Shown: positions 1-6,972 of the stretch, one piece after another
How positions within the stretch are numbered: position 1 is the stretch's first letter
Layout of the letters: the number at the start of each line of letters is the position of its first letter
From: Christensenella sp. UBA7102
Lineage (GTDB): Bacteria > Bacillota > Clostridia > Christensenellales > UBA1750
Length of the DNA stretch: 13,929 nucleotides
Direction of reading: 5' to 3'
Assembly (NCBI GenBank): GCA_002492415.1
Contig: DKYK01000077.1
Span: 1 to 13,929, forward strand
Made by a program: the position numbers and the translations under genes
The notes under the pieces: model-generated
The model's database searches: none
What the model saw: only the letters and a program-made list of their open reading frames with translations
Told to the model about the DNA's origin: nothing

Positions 1-1050
1 GATCAGCGCGTGTACTATTTCAACACCAAGGAAATCATCGGGAACAAATACGGAACGCCAAATCCTGTGCCCTTCCGCGTGGTGGACCGCAACATCGGCC
101 TGGACATTGACATCGCCATCCGCTGCTTTGGCGAGTACTCCTACAAGATCAGCAATCCGCTGCTCTTCTATGCCAATGTCTGCGGCAATGTGACCGGCAC
201 CTATACCCGTGACCGCATCGATGGCCAGCTCAAGACCGAGCTGATGACCGCGCTGCAGCCCGCGTTTGCCAAGATCAGCGACATGGGCATCCGGTATTCG
301 GCGCTGCCTGGCCACACCCAGGAGATCGCCGACGCGCTCAACGAGGTACTCAGCGCGAAGTGGGCCGAGCTGCGGGGCATTTCCGTCGCATCCTTCGGTG
401 TCAGCTCCGTCAAGGCCTCCGAAGAGGACGAGGCCATGATCAAGAACCTGCAGCGTACCGCCGTCATGCGCGATCCCACCATGGCCGCCGCGACCCTGAC
501 CAGCGCGCAGGCGCAGGCCATGCAGGACGCCGCCAAGAACACCGCCACCGGTCCCATGTTTGCCTTTGCCGGCATGGATATGGCCAACCGCGCGGGCGGC
601 GTCAACGCCCAGAGCCTGTATCAGATGGGACGCGATCAGCAGGCGGTGCGGCAGCCTGCACCCGCGCCTCAGGCAGCGTCTGCGGACTGCTGGACCTGCG
701 CCTGCGGCCACGTGAACACCGGAAAGTTTTGCCAGCAATGCGGCGCGAAGAAGCCTGAGCCCAAGCCCTCCGGGGACTGCTGGACCTGTACCTGCGGCCA
801 TGTGAACACCGGAAAGTTCTGCGTGGAGTGCGGCGCCAAGAAACCCGAGCCCAAGCCGGAAGGCTGGACCTGCCCCGGCTGTGGCAAGGTCAACAAGGGG
901 AAGTTCTGCCCTGAGTGCGGCGCAAAAAAGCCCGCCCAGGCCAGGCTTTACAAGTGCGACAAGTGCGGCTGGGAGCCGGATGACCCCGAGCATCCCCCGA
1001 AGTTCTGCCCCGAGTGCGGCGATGTCTTCGATGATTCGGATGTAAAATAG
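1..1050 (+). CDS. SPFH-domain protein with C-terminal zinc ribbons (YdjI-like), 5' partial
   Basis: The frame is open from base 1, so the true start lies upstream; the GTG at 10 is internal. 349 codons are visible. The first ~180 residues look like the SPFH (band-7) domain of the 'virion core protein-like'/YdjI family, which in Bacillus is linked to the PspA membrane-stress system. An Ala/Gln/Met-rich helical stretch follows, then four Cys ribbons. Units 1 and 2 (residues 229-258 and 259-288) are near identical, with a CxCG...GKFCxxCG pattern. Unit 3 starts at residue 289 (CxxCG...GKFCxxCG). Unit 4 (about 317-340) is rubredoxin-like. KKPEPKP linkers follow units 1 and 2. The likely role is a membrane-associated scaffold; this is inferred from the family. 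The SPFH assignment is by overall pattern, while the ribbons are seen directly. A hairpin follows the stop, so it may end its own transcript. Confidence 0.8.
   Translation, partial: DQRVYYFNTKEIIGNKYGTPNPVPFRVVDRNIGLDIDIAIRCFGEYSYKISNPLLFYANVCGNVTGTYTRDRIDGQLKTELMTALQPAFAKISDMGIRYSALPGHTQEIADALNEVLSAKWAELRGISVASFGVSSVKASEEDEAMIKNLQRTAVMRDPTMAAATLTSAQAQAMQDAAKNTATGPMFAFAGMDMANRAGGVNAQSLYQMGRDQQAVRQPAPAPQAASADCWTCACGHVNTGKFCQQCGAKKPEPKPSGDCWTCTCGHVNTGKFCVECGAKKPEPKPEGWTCPGCGKVNKGKFCPECGAKKPAQARLYKCDKCGWEPDDPEHPPKFCPECGDVFDDSDVK
685..864 (+). repeat. Two tandem 90-bp repeats encoding zinc ribbons
   Basis: Bases 685-774 and 775-864 are direct repeats of exactly 90 bp (30 codons), in frame inside the SPFH gene. 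Both begin GACTGCTGGACCTG and most differences are at third codon positions. A diverged third unit begins at 865. The pattern fits internal duplication of one zinc-ribbon module, kept under protein-level selection. Confidence 0.85.
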
Positions 1051-1059
1051 AGCAATCAG

Positions 1060-1088
1060 GACCGCAAGGGAGTTTCTTCTTTGCGGTC
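1060..1088 (+). terminator. Hairpin after the SPFH gene, possible terminator
   Basis: GACCGCAA (1060-1067) pairs with TTGCGGTC (1081-1088). Four further pairs, two of them G-U, extend the stem inward to a 5-nt loop. Only a short TTCT tract follows, so intrinsic termination may be weak. It lies 10 bp after the stop of the SPFH gene and about 80 bp before the esterase start. Confidence 0.5.
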
Positions 1089-1169
1089 TTCTCCGACGAA
1101 AAACGGGCGTTGCACGGCCGTAAAAGCCTGGCGGAATTGATACGGACAAGAAAAAGAGGTGCCGGAAAT

Positions 1170-2132
1170 ATGGGCTATTTACAGGAAAGAATTGCGGAGC
1201 TGGAGGCGTATCTGCCCCCGCTGACGCGGCGGGAAGATTTCGACGATTTCTGGGCGCGCACGCTGGAGCAGGCGCACAGCGTGCCGTTGGAGGGCGAATG
1301 CGCGCGCGTGGACTACCCCGCGCAGGCGGTGGCGGTGTACGATATTTCCTACAACGGCTTTGATCAGACGCGCATCCATGGCTGGCTGATCGTGCCCACG
1401 TTCCTGAGAAAGGAAAAGTACCCGCTGATGGTGCAGTATCACGGCTTCAACGGCAGCCGCGGCGTGCCCAGCGATCACATGGCCTTTGTTGTGCTGGGGT
1501 GCGCGGTGCTGGCGGTGGACTGCCGCGAGCAGGGCGGCATCACGGGCAACAGCGCTGCCTATACCGGCAGCGGCATGGTGACCAACTTAAACAGCAAAGG
1601 GATCCTCAGCAAGGAGGAGTACTACTATCGCGCGGTATACATGGACTGCGTCAAGGCATTGGATTTTGCCGCGGCGCTGCCGTTCATAGACGCAGATCGC
1701 ATGTTTGTGCGCGGCACGAGCCAGGGCGGCGCGCTGGGCATGGCGGTAGCGGCGCTGGACGAGCGAGTGAAGCTGGCGCTGGTCAACGTGCCCTCCAACA
1801 GCAACATCGAATATCGCGTCGAGCACCGGCACGGCTCGTTTGCCTCTGTCAACGACTATCTGCGTCGCCATCCGGAGAACCTGGACCAGGCCTATGAGAC
1901 GCTGAGCTATTTTGACACCATGAACCTGGCCGACCGCATCCGCGCCAAGGTGTTTGCGTCGGTAGCGCTGGCTGACCCCGTCTGTCCGGCCAAGTGCTAT
2001 TATGCCACCTACAACCGCATCCCTTCGGAAAAGCGCATCTGCGTCTATCCTTTCAACGAGCACGACGGCGCGCGGGATACGCATGTGGAGAAGGAAATCG
2101 CCTTCATCAAGCAAAGCGGCATTCTGGACTAG
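1170..2132 (+). CDS. Acetyl xylan esterase / cephalosporin-C deacetylase (CE7 family)
   Basis: This 320-residue alpha/beta hydrolase is probably cytoplasmic; I see no signal peptide. CE7 enzymes remove acetyl groups from short xylo-oligosaccharides and, in vitro, from cephalosporin C. The catalytic triad can be read directly. The nucleophile is S184 in RGTSQGG. The acid is D269 in ALADP and the base is H298 in NEHDG. The 29-residue gap between Asp and His, and the RGxSQGG motif, are typical of CE7. Length is also typical (about 320). The frame is open back to a TTG at 1110, but ATG 1170 is preferred. It has an AAAGAGGT ribosome site 9 nt upstream and starts where the family usually does. No other carbohydrate gene is visible, so the natural substrate is unknown. 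I found no convincing promoter or terminator of its own. Confidence 0.9.
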   Translation: MGYLQERIAELEAYLPPLTRREDFDDFWARTLEQAHSVPLEGECARVDYPAQAVAVYDISYNGFDQTRIHGWLIVPTFLRKEKYPLMVQYHGFNGSRGVPSDHMAFVVLGCAVLAVDCREQGGITGNSAAYTGSGMVTNLNSKGILSKEEYYYRAVYMDCVKALDFAAALPFIDADRMFVRGTSQGGALGMAVAALDERVKLALVNVPSNSNIEYRVEHRHGSFASVNDYLRRHPENLDQAYETLSYFDTMNLADRIRAKVFASVALADPVCPAKCYYATYNRIPSEKRICVYPFNEHDGARDTHVEKEIAFIKQSGILD

Positions 2133-2263
2133 GGAAGAAGCGCTCAATCCTGGAATTCTGTGCGTTTACGGTTTCTCATCCTCTTTCCTTTCTCATTCAC
2201 CTGACGGGCGTCAATGCCGGACAGAGCGGGAGAAATGTTTCCACTTTCTTTGGGAAAAAGGCT

Positions 2264-2298
2264 TTCCTGCAGAGGGGAAATCTGCTACAATAGAAGCG
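2264..2298 (+). promoter_or_regulatory. Extended -10 promoter for the frr-polC operon
   Basis: TGC-TACAAT (2283-2291) is an extended -10 element with five of six matches to TATAAT. The -35 region is poor (TTTCCT at 2263-2268 or TTCCTG one base later), as expected for extended -10 promoters. Transcription would start near 2298, about 36 nt before the frr ATG. The AAGGAGG ribosome site at 2319-2325 sits 8 nt before that ATG. No promoter inside the operon stood out, so this is the best candidate for driving it. The position is inferred from sequence. Confidence 0.6.
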
Positions 2299-2333
2299 GA
2301 CAATCCGATTTACGTCATAAGGAGGCAGGGACC

Positions 2334-2891
2334 ATGACCAAAGTGGTTATTGACAACATGCTTGAAAAGATGAATAAATCCGTCGCGGTTTATAGAAAAG
2401 AACTCTCTTCCATGCGTGCGGGCCGCGCAAATCCGCAGCTGCTCGACCGCATCACGGTGGAATACTACGGCTCCCAGATGCCCATCAATCAGGTGGCCAA
2501 CATCTCCATTCCCGAGCCGCGCATCATCCAGATCGCGCCGTGGGAGCAGAGCATGCTCAAGGTCATCGAAAAGGCCATCCAAAAGAGCGATCTGGGCATC
2601 AATCCCTCCAATGACGGCAAGATCATCCGCCTGCTGCTGCCGGAGCTGACCGAGGAGCGCAGAAAAGAGCTGGTCAAGCAGACCCGCAAGATGGCTGAGG
2701 ACTGCAAGGTCGCCATCCGCGCCATCCGCAGAGACGCCAACGACCAGATCAAAAAGATGAAGAAGGACAACGCCATCACCGAGGATGACCAGAAGTCCGC
2801 CGAGGACAAGATCCAGAAGGCGACGGACAAGATCGTCAAGGAAGTGGACGCCATCACCGCCGAGAAGGAAAAGGAGCTCATGGACATATGA
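2334..2891 (+). CDS. frr: Ribosome recycling factor
   Basis: The 185-residue product has the usual length of RRF, which with EF-G splits post-termination ribosomes in the cytoplasm. The N-terminal helix carries the family stretch SSMRAGRANP (residues 25-34). The beta domain includes SIPEPRIIQIAPWE, and the IRRDAN motif (131-136) contains the conserved Arg at 132. A long charged C-terminal helix completes the three-helix bundle. ATG 2334 is chosen because a perfect AAGGAGG lies 8 nt upstream and RRFs start here; the frame extends further upstream only into the promoter. In many Bacillota frr follows rpsB-tsf-pyrH. Here none of these precedes it and frr heads the operon. Its stop overlaps the next ORF (ATGA at 2888-2891). 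Confidence 0.97.
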   Translation: MTKVVIDNMLEKMNKSVAVYRKELSSMRAGRANPQLLDRITVEYYGSQMPINQVANISIPEPRIIQIAPWEQSMLKVIEKAIQKSDLGINPSNDGKIIRLLLPELTEERRKELVKQTRKMAEDCKVAIRAIRRDANDQIKKMKKDNAITEDDQKSAEDKIQKATDKIVKEVDAITAEKEKELMDI

Positions 2892-3088
2892 TGCAGCGCG
2901 TGCTGGGCATGCCGCTTTCCATGGCTATGGCGCACTTTCCGGGGCGGGAGATTGCGGTGGAAACCGCGCTGCCGCCCCGCAGACCGGACAAACAAGGGAG
3001 CATGCGCGTTGTGCGCGTGCAGGAGAACGGCGGGGCGGTCATACTTACCGTCTCGCCGTTTGAGGATACAATGGAGGAAAAGTCATGA
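2888..3088 (+). CDS. Small conserved-looking protein between frr and uppS, unknown function
   Basis: A 66-residue ORF that I cannot assign to a named family. Its ATG overlaps the frr stop (ATGA 2888-2891) and its stop overlaps the uppS start (ATGA 3085-3088), so translation is probably coupled on both sides. GGAG at 2873-2876 lies 11 nt upstream; a second ATG at 2891 is possible but further from it. The protein is soluble with no signal peptide or membrane segment. It opens with GMPLSMAMAHFPG, then has alternating hydrophobic residues (EIAVET, MRVVRV, AVILTVSPF) around a PPRRPDKQG turn. This layout faintly recalls one PASTA-like unit (helix, then beta strands), which is inference only. The tight fit between two essential genes argues that it is real. 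Confidence 0.7.
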   Translation: MMQRVLGMPLSMAMAHFPGREIAVETALPPRRPDKQGSMRVVRVQENGGAVILTVSPFEDTMEEKS

Positions 3089-3807
3089 CGGACGCACCCG
3101 TTCCACAGCAGCTGCTGCCCCGGCACGTGGCCATCATCATGGACGGCAACGGGCGTTGGGCGAAAAAGCGCGGCATGCCCAGAGCCTTTGGCCATAGAAA
3201 GGGCGTCGAGGCACTGGAACCCATCATTGAGGCCTGCGGACAGTGGGGCATTGAGGCACTGACGCTCTTTGCGTTTTCCACGGAAAACTGGGCGCGGCCC
3301 AAGGATGAGGTCAATGCGCTGATGGGACTGATCAACGAGTTTTTCAACAGGAAGATCGACGAGTTGAACCGCAAGGGTGTGTGCATCCGCATGCTGGGGG
3401 ATCTTTCCGGCGTGCCCGAGCCACAACGGCGCGTGGCCGAGGCCGCGATGGCGCGCACCGGGAACAATACGGGCTTAAAGCTCAACATCGCGCTCAACTA
3501 CGGCAGCCAACAGGAGATCCTGCGCGCGGCGCAGCGTCTGGCGCGCAAGTGTGCCAGTGGTGAGATGGCGCCGGAGGATATTGACGACGAGGCGTTTTCC
3601 GCGCAGCTGTATACCGCGGGGCTGCCCAAGGTGGATCTGTTGATCCGCACCAGCGGCGAGCAGCGCATCAGCAATTTCCTGCTCTATCAGATCGCCTACG
3701 CGGAGCTGGTGTTTGTCGAGGAAAATTGGCCGGACTTCACCCGCGAGGTGTTCGCCCGGGCGCTTACGACCTACGCGCAGCGCGACAGGCGGTTTGGCAA
3801 AGTATAA
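3085..3807 (+). CDS. uppS: Isoprenyl transferase (undecaprenyl diphosphate synthase)
   Basis: The 240-residue enzyme is a cis-prenyltransferase. It adds eight IPP units to farnesyl diphosphate to give C55 undecaprenyl diphosphate, the carrier for peptidoglycan and other wall polymers. Family motifs are intact. MDGNGRWA contains the Mg-binding catalytic Asp (D20). FSTENW spans residues 64-69. RTSGEQRISNF supplies R188, R194 and S196, and E207 follows in AYAE; their relative spacing equals that of E. coli UppS R194, R200, S202 and E213. ATG 3085 has GGAGG 7 nt upstream. It acts at the inner face of the membrane. The gene overlaps the 66-residue ORF by 4 bp and is followed by cdsA after 40 bp. 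Its substrate IPP comes from the MEP pathway, two of whose genes lie just downstream. Confidence 0.96.
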   Translation: MTDAPVPQQLLPRHVAIIMDGNGRWAKKRGMPRAFGHRKGVEALEPIIEACGQWGIEALTLFAFSTENWARPKDEVNALMGLINEFFNRKIDELNRKGVCIRMLGDLSGVPEPQRRVAEAAMARTGNNTGLKLNIALNYGSQQEILRAAQRLARKCASGEMAPEDIDDEAFSAQLYTAGLPKVDLLIRTSGEQRISNFLLYQIAYAELVFVEENWPDFTREVFARALTTYAQRDRRFGKV

Positions 3808-3847
3808 CCCGGAGGCTCGTTCTTCGGAGATTTGGGGATAGGGATCA

Positions 3848-4666
3848 ATGGTAAAAAGAACCATAACGGGGCTGATTGCGTCCGGGTATGTCATCGCAGT
3901 GGTGTGGTTGGGCAGCCCGGAGCTGCTGGGGCGATGGGTGCTGGTGGTCAATCTGGTGCTGCTGCTGCTCATCGGCACGCATGAGATGCTCGTAACGCTC
4001 AAGGGCGGCGGGTTCCACCCGGTCTCCTGGCCGTATTATCTTTATGCGCTGCTGCTCACGCCTGCGTACCTGCTCTTGGGGGATACTGGGCTTGTGGTGA
4101 TGGTGATGGCGGGACTGCTGGCCTCGCTGGCCTCCGTTGCTCTGCGCACGGAGCCGGACGCCAGGGAGATGCTGGGGGCGCTGCTGCCCACCTTTTATCC
4201 GGCGCTGCCCATTATGGCCATGGGGATGATCCTTCTGGGGGACTCGGAATACTGGCGCATGATGGTGTGGACGATGTTCGCGCTGCCCGTCGGCAGCGAC
4301 GGCTTTGCGCTGTTCTTTGGCAAGGCGTTCGGCAAGCACAAACTCATCCCGAAGGTCAGCCCGAACAAGACCGTCGAGGGCGCGGCGGCGGGCGTGCTGG
4401 GTTCGCTTTTTTGCGCGATGATTGTATACGGTGTGACGGTCTACCACGGGGAGAACCTGAGCGTTTGGATCTTCATCGGCCTGGGCCTGCTGGCCTCGGT
4501 GGTCAACCAGGTGGGAGATATCGTGGCCTCCTACATCAAGCGCTTTTGCGGCGCAAAGGACTTTGGCAAACTGTTTCCCGGCCACGGCGGCTTGCTTGAC
4601 CGGCTGGACAGCATCATGTACTGCGCGGTGGCGCTGTGCATCGTGGGCATGCTGGCCACGCTGTAG
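3848..4666 (+). CDS. cdsA: Phosphatidate cytidylyltransferase
   Basis: The 272-residue polytopic membrane protein makes CDP-diacylglycerol from CTP and phosphatidate, the branch point for bacterial phospholipids. Several hydrophobic segments fill residues about 7-25, 28-45, 60-76, 78-95, 110-130, 185-200 and 207-225. The C-terminal CdsA signature is complete at residues 228-254: SYIKRF, then AKD, then FPGHGG, then DRLD. These hold the acidic residues that bind metal. Upstream motifs SDGFALFFGKAFGKHK and SPNKTVEG are also standard for the family. The ribosome site is weak (TTGGGGAT about 8 nt before the ATG), so expression may rely on read-through from uppS. dxr follows after 15 bp. Confidence 0.95.
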   Translation: MVKRTITGLIASGYVIAVVWLGSPELLGRWVLVVNLVLLLLIGTHEMLVTLKGGGFHPVSWPYYLYALLLTPAYLLLGDTGLVVMVMAGLLASLASVALRTEPDAREMLGALLPTFYPALPIMAMGMILLGDSEYWRMMVWTMFALPVGSDGFALFFGKAFGKHKLIPKVSPNKTVEGAAAGVLGSLFCAMIVYGVTVYHGENLSVWIFIGLGLLASVVNQVGDIVASYIKRFCGAKDFGKLFPGHGGLLDRLDSIMYCAVALCIVGMLATL

Positions 4667-4681
4667 CAAAGAGGAGAGACT

Positions 4682-5827
4682 ATGCAGAGAATCGCGATAC
4701 TGGGATCGACGGGCTCCATCGGCACGCAGGCGCTGGACGTCATCGCACGGCACCCGGACGAGTACCGAGCCGTCGCGTTGGCGGCGAGGAGCAGCGCCGG
4801 GCAGCTGGCCGGACAGGTCGGGCGCTTTCACCCGGCGGCGGCGGTGCTTACCAATCCGCCCGAAGGCTTTGTCGGCACAAATGAATGTCAATGGTCCTTT
4901 GGGGAAGAAGCACTGCTGGACATCTGCGCTAGAGAGGATGTCGATGCGGTGCTTGTTGCCGTTGTGGGCATCGCGGGGCTGCCCGCGGTGCTGCGCTGCA
5001 TCGAGTGCGGCAAAAAGGTGCTGCTGGCCAACAAGGAGGCGCTGGTGACGGGCGGCGAGCTGGTGATGCGCGCGGCGAAGGAAAAGAGCGTGCCCATACT
5101 GCCGGTGGACAGCGAGCACAGCGCCATTTTCCAGTGCATTCAGGGAAGGCCGAACGCGCGGCCCGTCCGCATCGTTTTAACCGCGTCGGGAGGACCCTTC
5201 CGCACGTGGAGTCTTCAGCAGGTACGTGCCGCAACCGTCGAGCAGGCGCTGCGCCATCCCAACTGGTCTATGGGCCGCAAAATCACCGTCGACTCGGCTT
5301 CCATGGTCAACAAGGCGCTGGAGATCATCGAAGCGCGGCATTTATTTGGGCTGGAGGCGGACAAAATACAGGTTGTGGTGCACCCGCAGAGCATTGTGCA
5401 CTCGGGCGTCGCGTTTTCCGACGGCGCGACGCTGGTCCAGATGGGCTTGCCCGACATGCGCGTTCCCATCGCCTATGCGATGAGCTACCCCGACCGCCTG
5501 CCCGACGTCGCGCCGCAGCTGGATCTGACGGACATCGGCGCGCTGACGTTTGAAAAACCGGACTTTGCGCGTTTCCCGGCGCTTGCGCTGGCCTATCGAG
5601 CGCTCAAAGAGGGCGGAACCGCGCCCGTGACGCTCAACGGCGCCAACGAGGTCGCGGTACAGCTGGTGCTGGAAAAGAAGCTGCCCTTTTTCCGCATTGC
5701 GTCGGTGCTGGAGGCGGCGATGGATCGCCTGCCCGGCCAGCCCGTGGCATGCGTTGAGCAGGTCTATGAGGCGGATCGGGCCGCCAGAAGCGCGGCGCAG
5801 GAGGCCGCGCGGCGGTGGATACTGTGA
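4682..5827 (+). CDS. dxr: 1-deoxy-D-xylulose 5-phosphate reductoisomerase
   Basis: The 381-residue cytoplasmic enzyme rearranges and reduces 1-deoxy-D-xylulose 5-phosphate to 2-C-methyl-D-erythritol 4-phosphate with NADPH. This is the first committed step of the MEP pathway and the target of fosmidomycin. The N-terminal Rossmann motif GSTGSIG is at residues 8-14. The metal-binding site is D143, E145 and E214, in VDSEHSA and NKALEIIEARHLF. N210 and K211 match the phosphate-binding pair. The WSMGRKITVDSASM flap and HPQSIVHS motif are intact. Length is slightly short but normal. GAGGAG lies 5 nt before the ATG. Its presence shows that isoprenoids are made by the MEP route. The stop is followed by 74 bp before rseP, holding only a 20-codon mini-ORF. 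Confidence 0.97.
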   Translation: MQRIAILGSTGSIGTQALDVIARHPDEYRAVALAARSSAGQLAGQVGRFHPAAAVLTNPPEGFVGTNECQWSFGEEALLDICAREDVDAVLVAVVGIAGLPAVLRCIECGKKVLLANKEALVTGGELVMRAAKEKSVPILPVDSEHSAIFQCIQGRPNARPVRIVLTASGGPFRTWSLQQVRAATVEQALRHPNWSMGRKITVDSASMVNKALEIIEARHLFGLEADKIQVVVHPQSIVHSGVAFSDGATLVQMGLPDMRVPIAYAMSYPDRLPDVAPQLDLTDIGALTFEKPDFARFPALALAYRALKEGGTAPVTLNGANEVAVQLVLEKKLPFFRIASVLEAAMDRLPGQPVACVEQVYEADRAARSAAQEAARRWIL

Positions 5828-5901
5828 TGCGCGGGGCGCTGCTGCGCAAAGAAGGGAATTCGGAACAGGACTTTGTGTTGAAGAGGTGAAAGGTTCCATC
5901 C

Positions 5902-6972
5902 ATGAGCACGATCCTATATGTATTGCTGGCAATCCTGGTGCTGGGCGTGTGCGTCTTTGTGCACGAACTGGGACACTTCCTGGCGGCGCGCGCCTGCGGG
6001 CTGAAGGTGCAGGAGTTTGCGGTGGGCATGGGCCCTGCGCTGTTGCACCGAAGGGGCAGAGACGGCACTGAGTATTCGTTGCGCGCCTTTCCCATCGGCG
6101 GCTTTTGCTCGTTTGTGGGCGAGAGCGCGGACGACGAAGCGGGGGATCCCGACAACATCAACCTAAAACCTGCGTGGCGCCGGCTCGTGATGACGGTGGC
6201 CGGCCCGCTGATGAACTTCGTGCTGGCGCTGGTGATGGCGGTGGTGCTGATGGCGGCAGTTGGCGAGTATGCGCTGGTCAATCGCATTGACAGTGTGACG
6301 GAGGGTTCGCCTGCGCAGACGGCGGGCATCGAAGTGGGCGATGAGATCGTGGGCGTGGACGGTACGCGCTATGCTACGCCGGAGGAGATCAGCATCGCCA
6401 TCCGCGACACGGGAGAGCGCGACGTGCTGCTGACCGTGCGGCGCGGGGAGCGCACCTTTGACGCGCTGGTAAGCAAACAGTATGACGAAGAGAGCAGCCG
6501 GTATCTGATGGGCGTGACCTTCGGCACCGAGCGCGTGCGCATGGGCTTTCTGACGGCGGTGAGCCGTTCCTTCTCCTACTGCGTGGAGCTGCTTAAGACC
6601 ATGGTGCAGACGCTGGGCAGCATGTTTACGCAAAAAGAAGTGCTGGACTCGGTCGCCGGACCCGTGGGCACGGTGAGCATGGTGACAGAGCTGTCCCGCC
6701 AGTCTTTTGCACAGAGCTTTACGGAAGGCGTGACGATGATCGTCAATCTGCTGGTCATCATCTCTATGAACCTGGGGCTGATGAACCTGCTGCCGCTGCC
6801 CGCGCTGGACGGCGGGCGAGCCGTGCTGCTGCTGGTGGAGACGGTGACGGGCAAGCATCTGTCGCGCAGGGCGGAGGCTGTTGTGCACTTTGTCGGCCTG
6901 GTGGTGCTGATGGGGCTCATCGTGGTGCTGACGGGACGCGATATTTTGAGAATATTTGGGGTGAATGTGTGA
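5902..6972 (+). CDS. rseP: RIP metalloprotease RseP (site-2 protease, M50 family)
   Basis: This 356-residue intramembrane zinc protease cuts transmembrane anchors such as anti-sigma factors and leftover signal peptides. The first membrane segment carries the HELGH site (H21, E22, H25). The third zinc ligand is probably D303 in the LPLPALDGGR motif of a later membrane helix. A single PDZ domain lies at about residues 125-205 (SVTEGSPAQTAGIEVGDEI). Hydrophobic segments occur at about 4-20, 98-122, 275-295 and 328-347. One PDZ domain and this length are typical of Gram-positive RseP/RasP. AAAGG lies 8 nt before the ATG. Its stop overlaps the ispG start (TGATG), suggesting coupled translation. 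The substrate is not shown by this window, as no anti-sigma gene is present. Confidence 0.95.
   Translation: MSTILYVLLAILVLGVCVFVHELGHFLAARACGLKVQEFAVGMGPALLHRRGRDGTEYSLRAFPIGGFCSFVGESADDEAGDPDNINLKPAWRRLVMTVAGPLMNFVLALVMAVVLMAAVGEYALVNRIDSVTEGSPAQTAGIEVGDEIVGVDGTRYATPEEISIAIRDTGERDVLLTVRRGERTFDALVSKQYDEESSRYLMGVTFGTERVRMGFLTAVSRSFSYCVELLKTMVQTLGSMFTQKEVLDSVAGPVGTVSMVTELSRQSFAQSFTEGVTMIVNLLVIISMNLGLMNLLPLPALDGGRAVLLLVETVTGKHLSRRAEAVVHFVGLVVLMGLIVVLTGRDILRIFGVNV

Noticed and set aside
685..930. Tandem repeats as a possible CRISPR array
   Set aside because: The repeats are in frame, contiguous without spacers, and encode Cys-rich zinc ribbons.
1110..1140. TTGCAC at 1110-1115 as a -35 box for the esterase
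   Set aside because: No acceptable -10 box lies 16-18 bp downstream.
1110..1169. Upstream TTG start for the esterase adding 20 residues
   Set aside because: No ribosome site precedes it, while ATG 1170 has AAAGAGGT at good spacing and gives the normal CE7 length.
2214..2333. Upstream start for frr adding 40 residues
   Set aside because: The extension runs through the promoter and the AAGGAGG site, and RRF proteins do not have such an N-terminus.
3845..5119. 424-residue open frame on the - strand, and similar long ones such as 6576-8054
   Set aside because: They lie opposite cdsA/dxr and rseP/ispG, which have full family motifs. Their translations are low-complexity and carry no domain I can recognise.
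6969..6971. GTG start of ispG
   Set aside because: The next codon is ATG with better spacing from GGGGTGA and the typical TGATG overlap with rseP. The difference is one residue.
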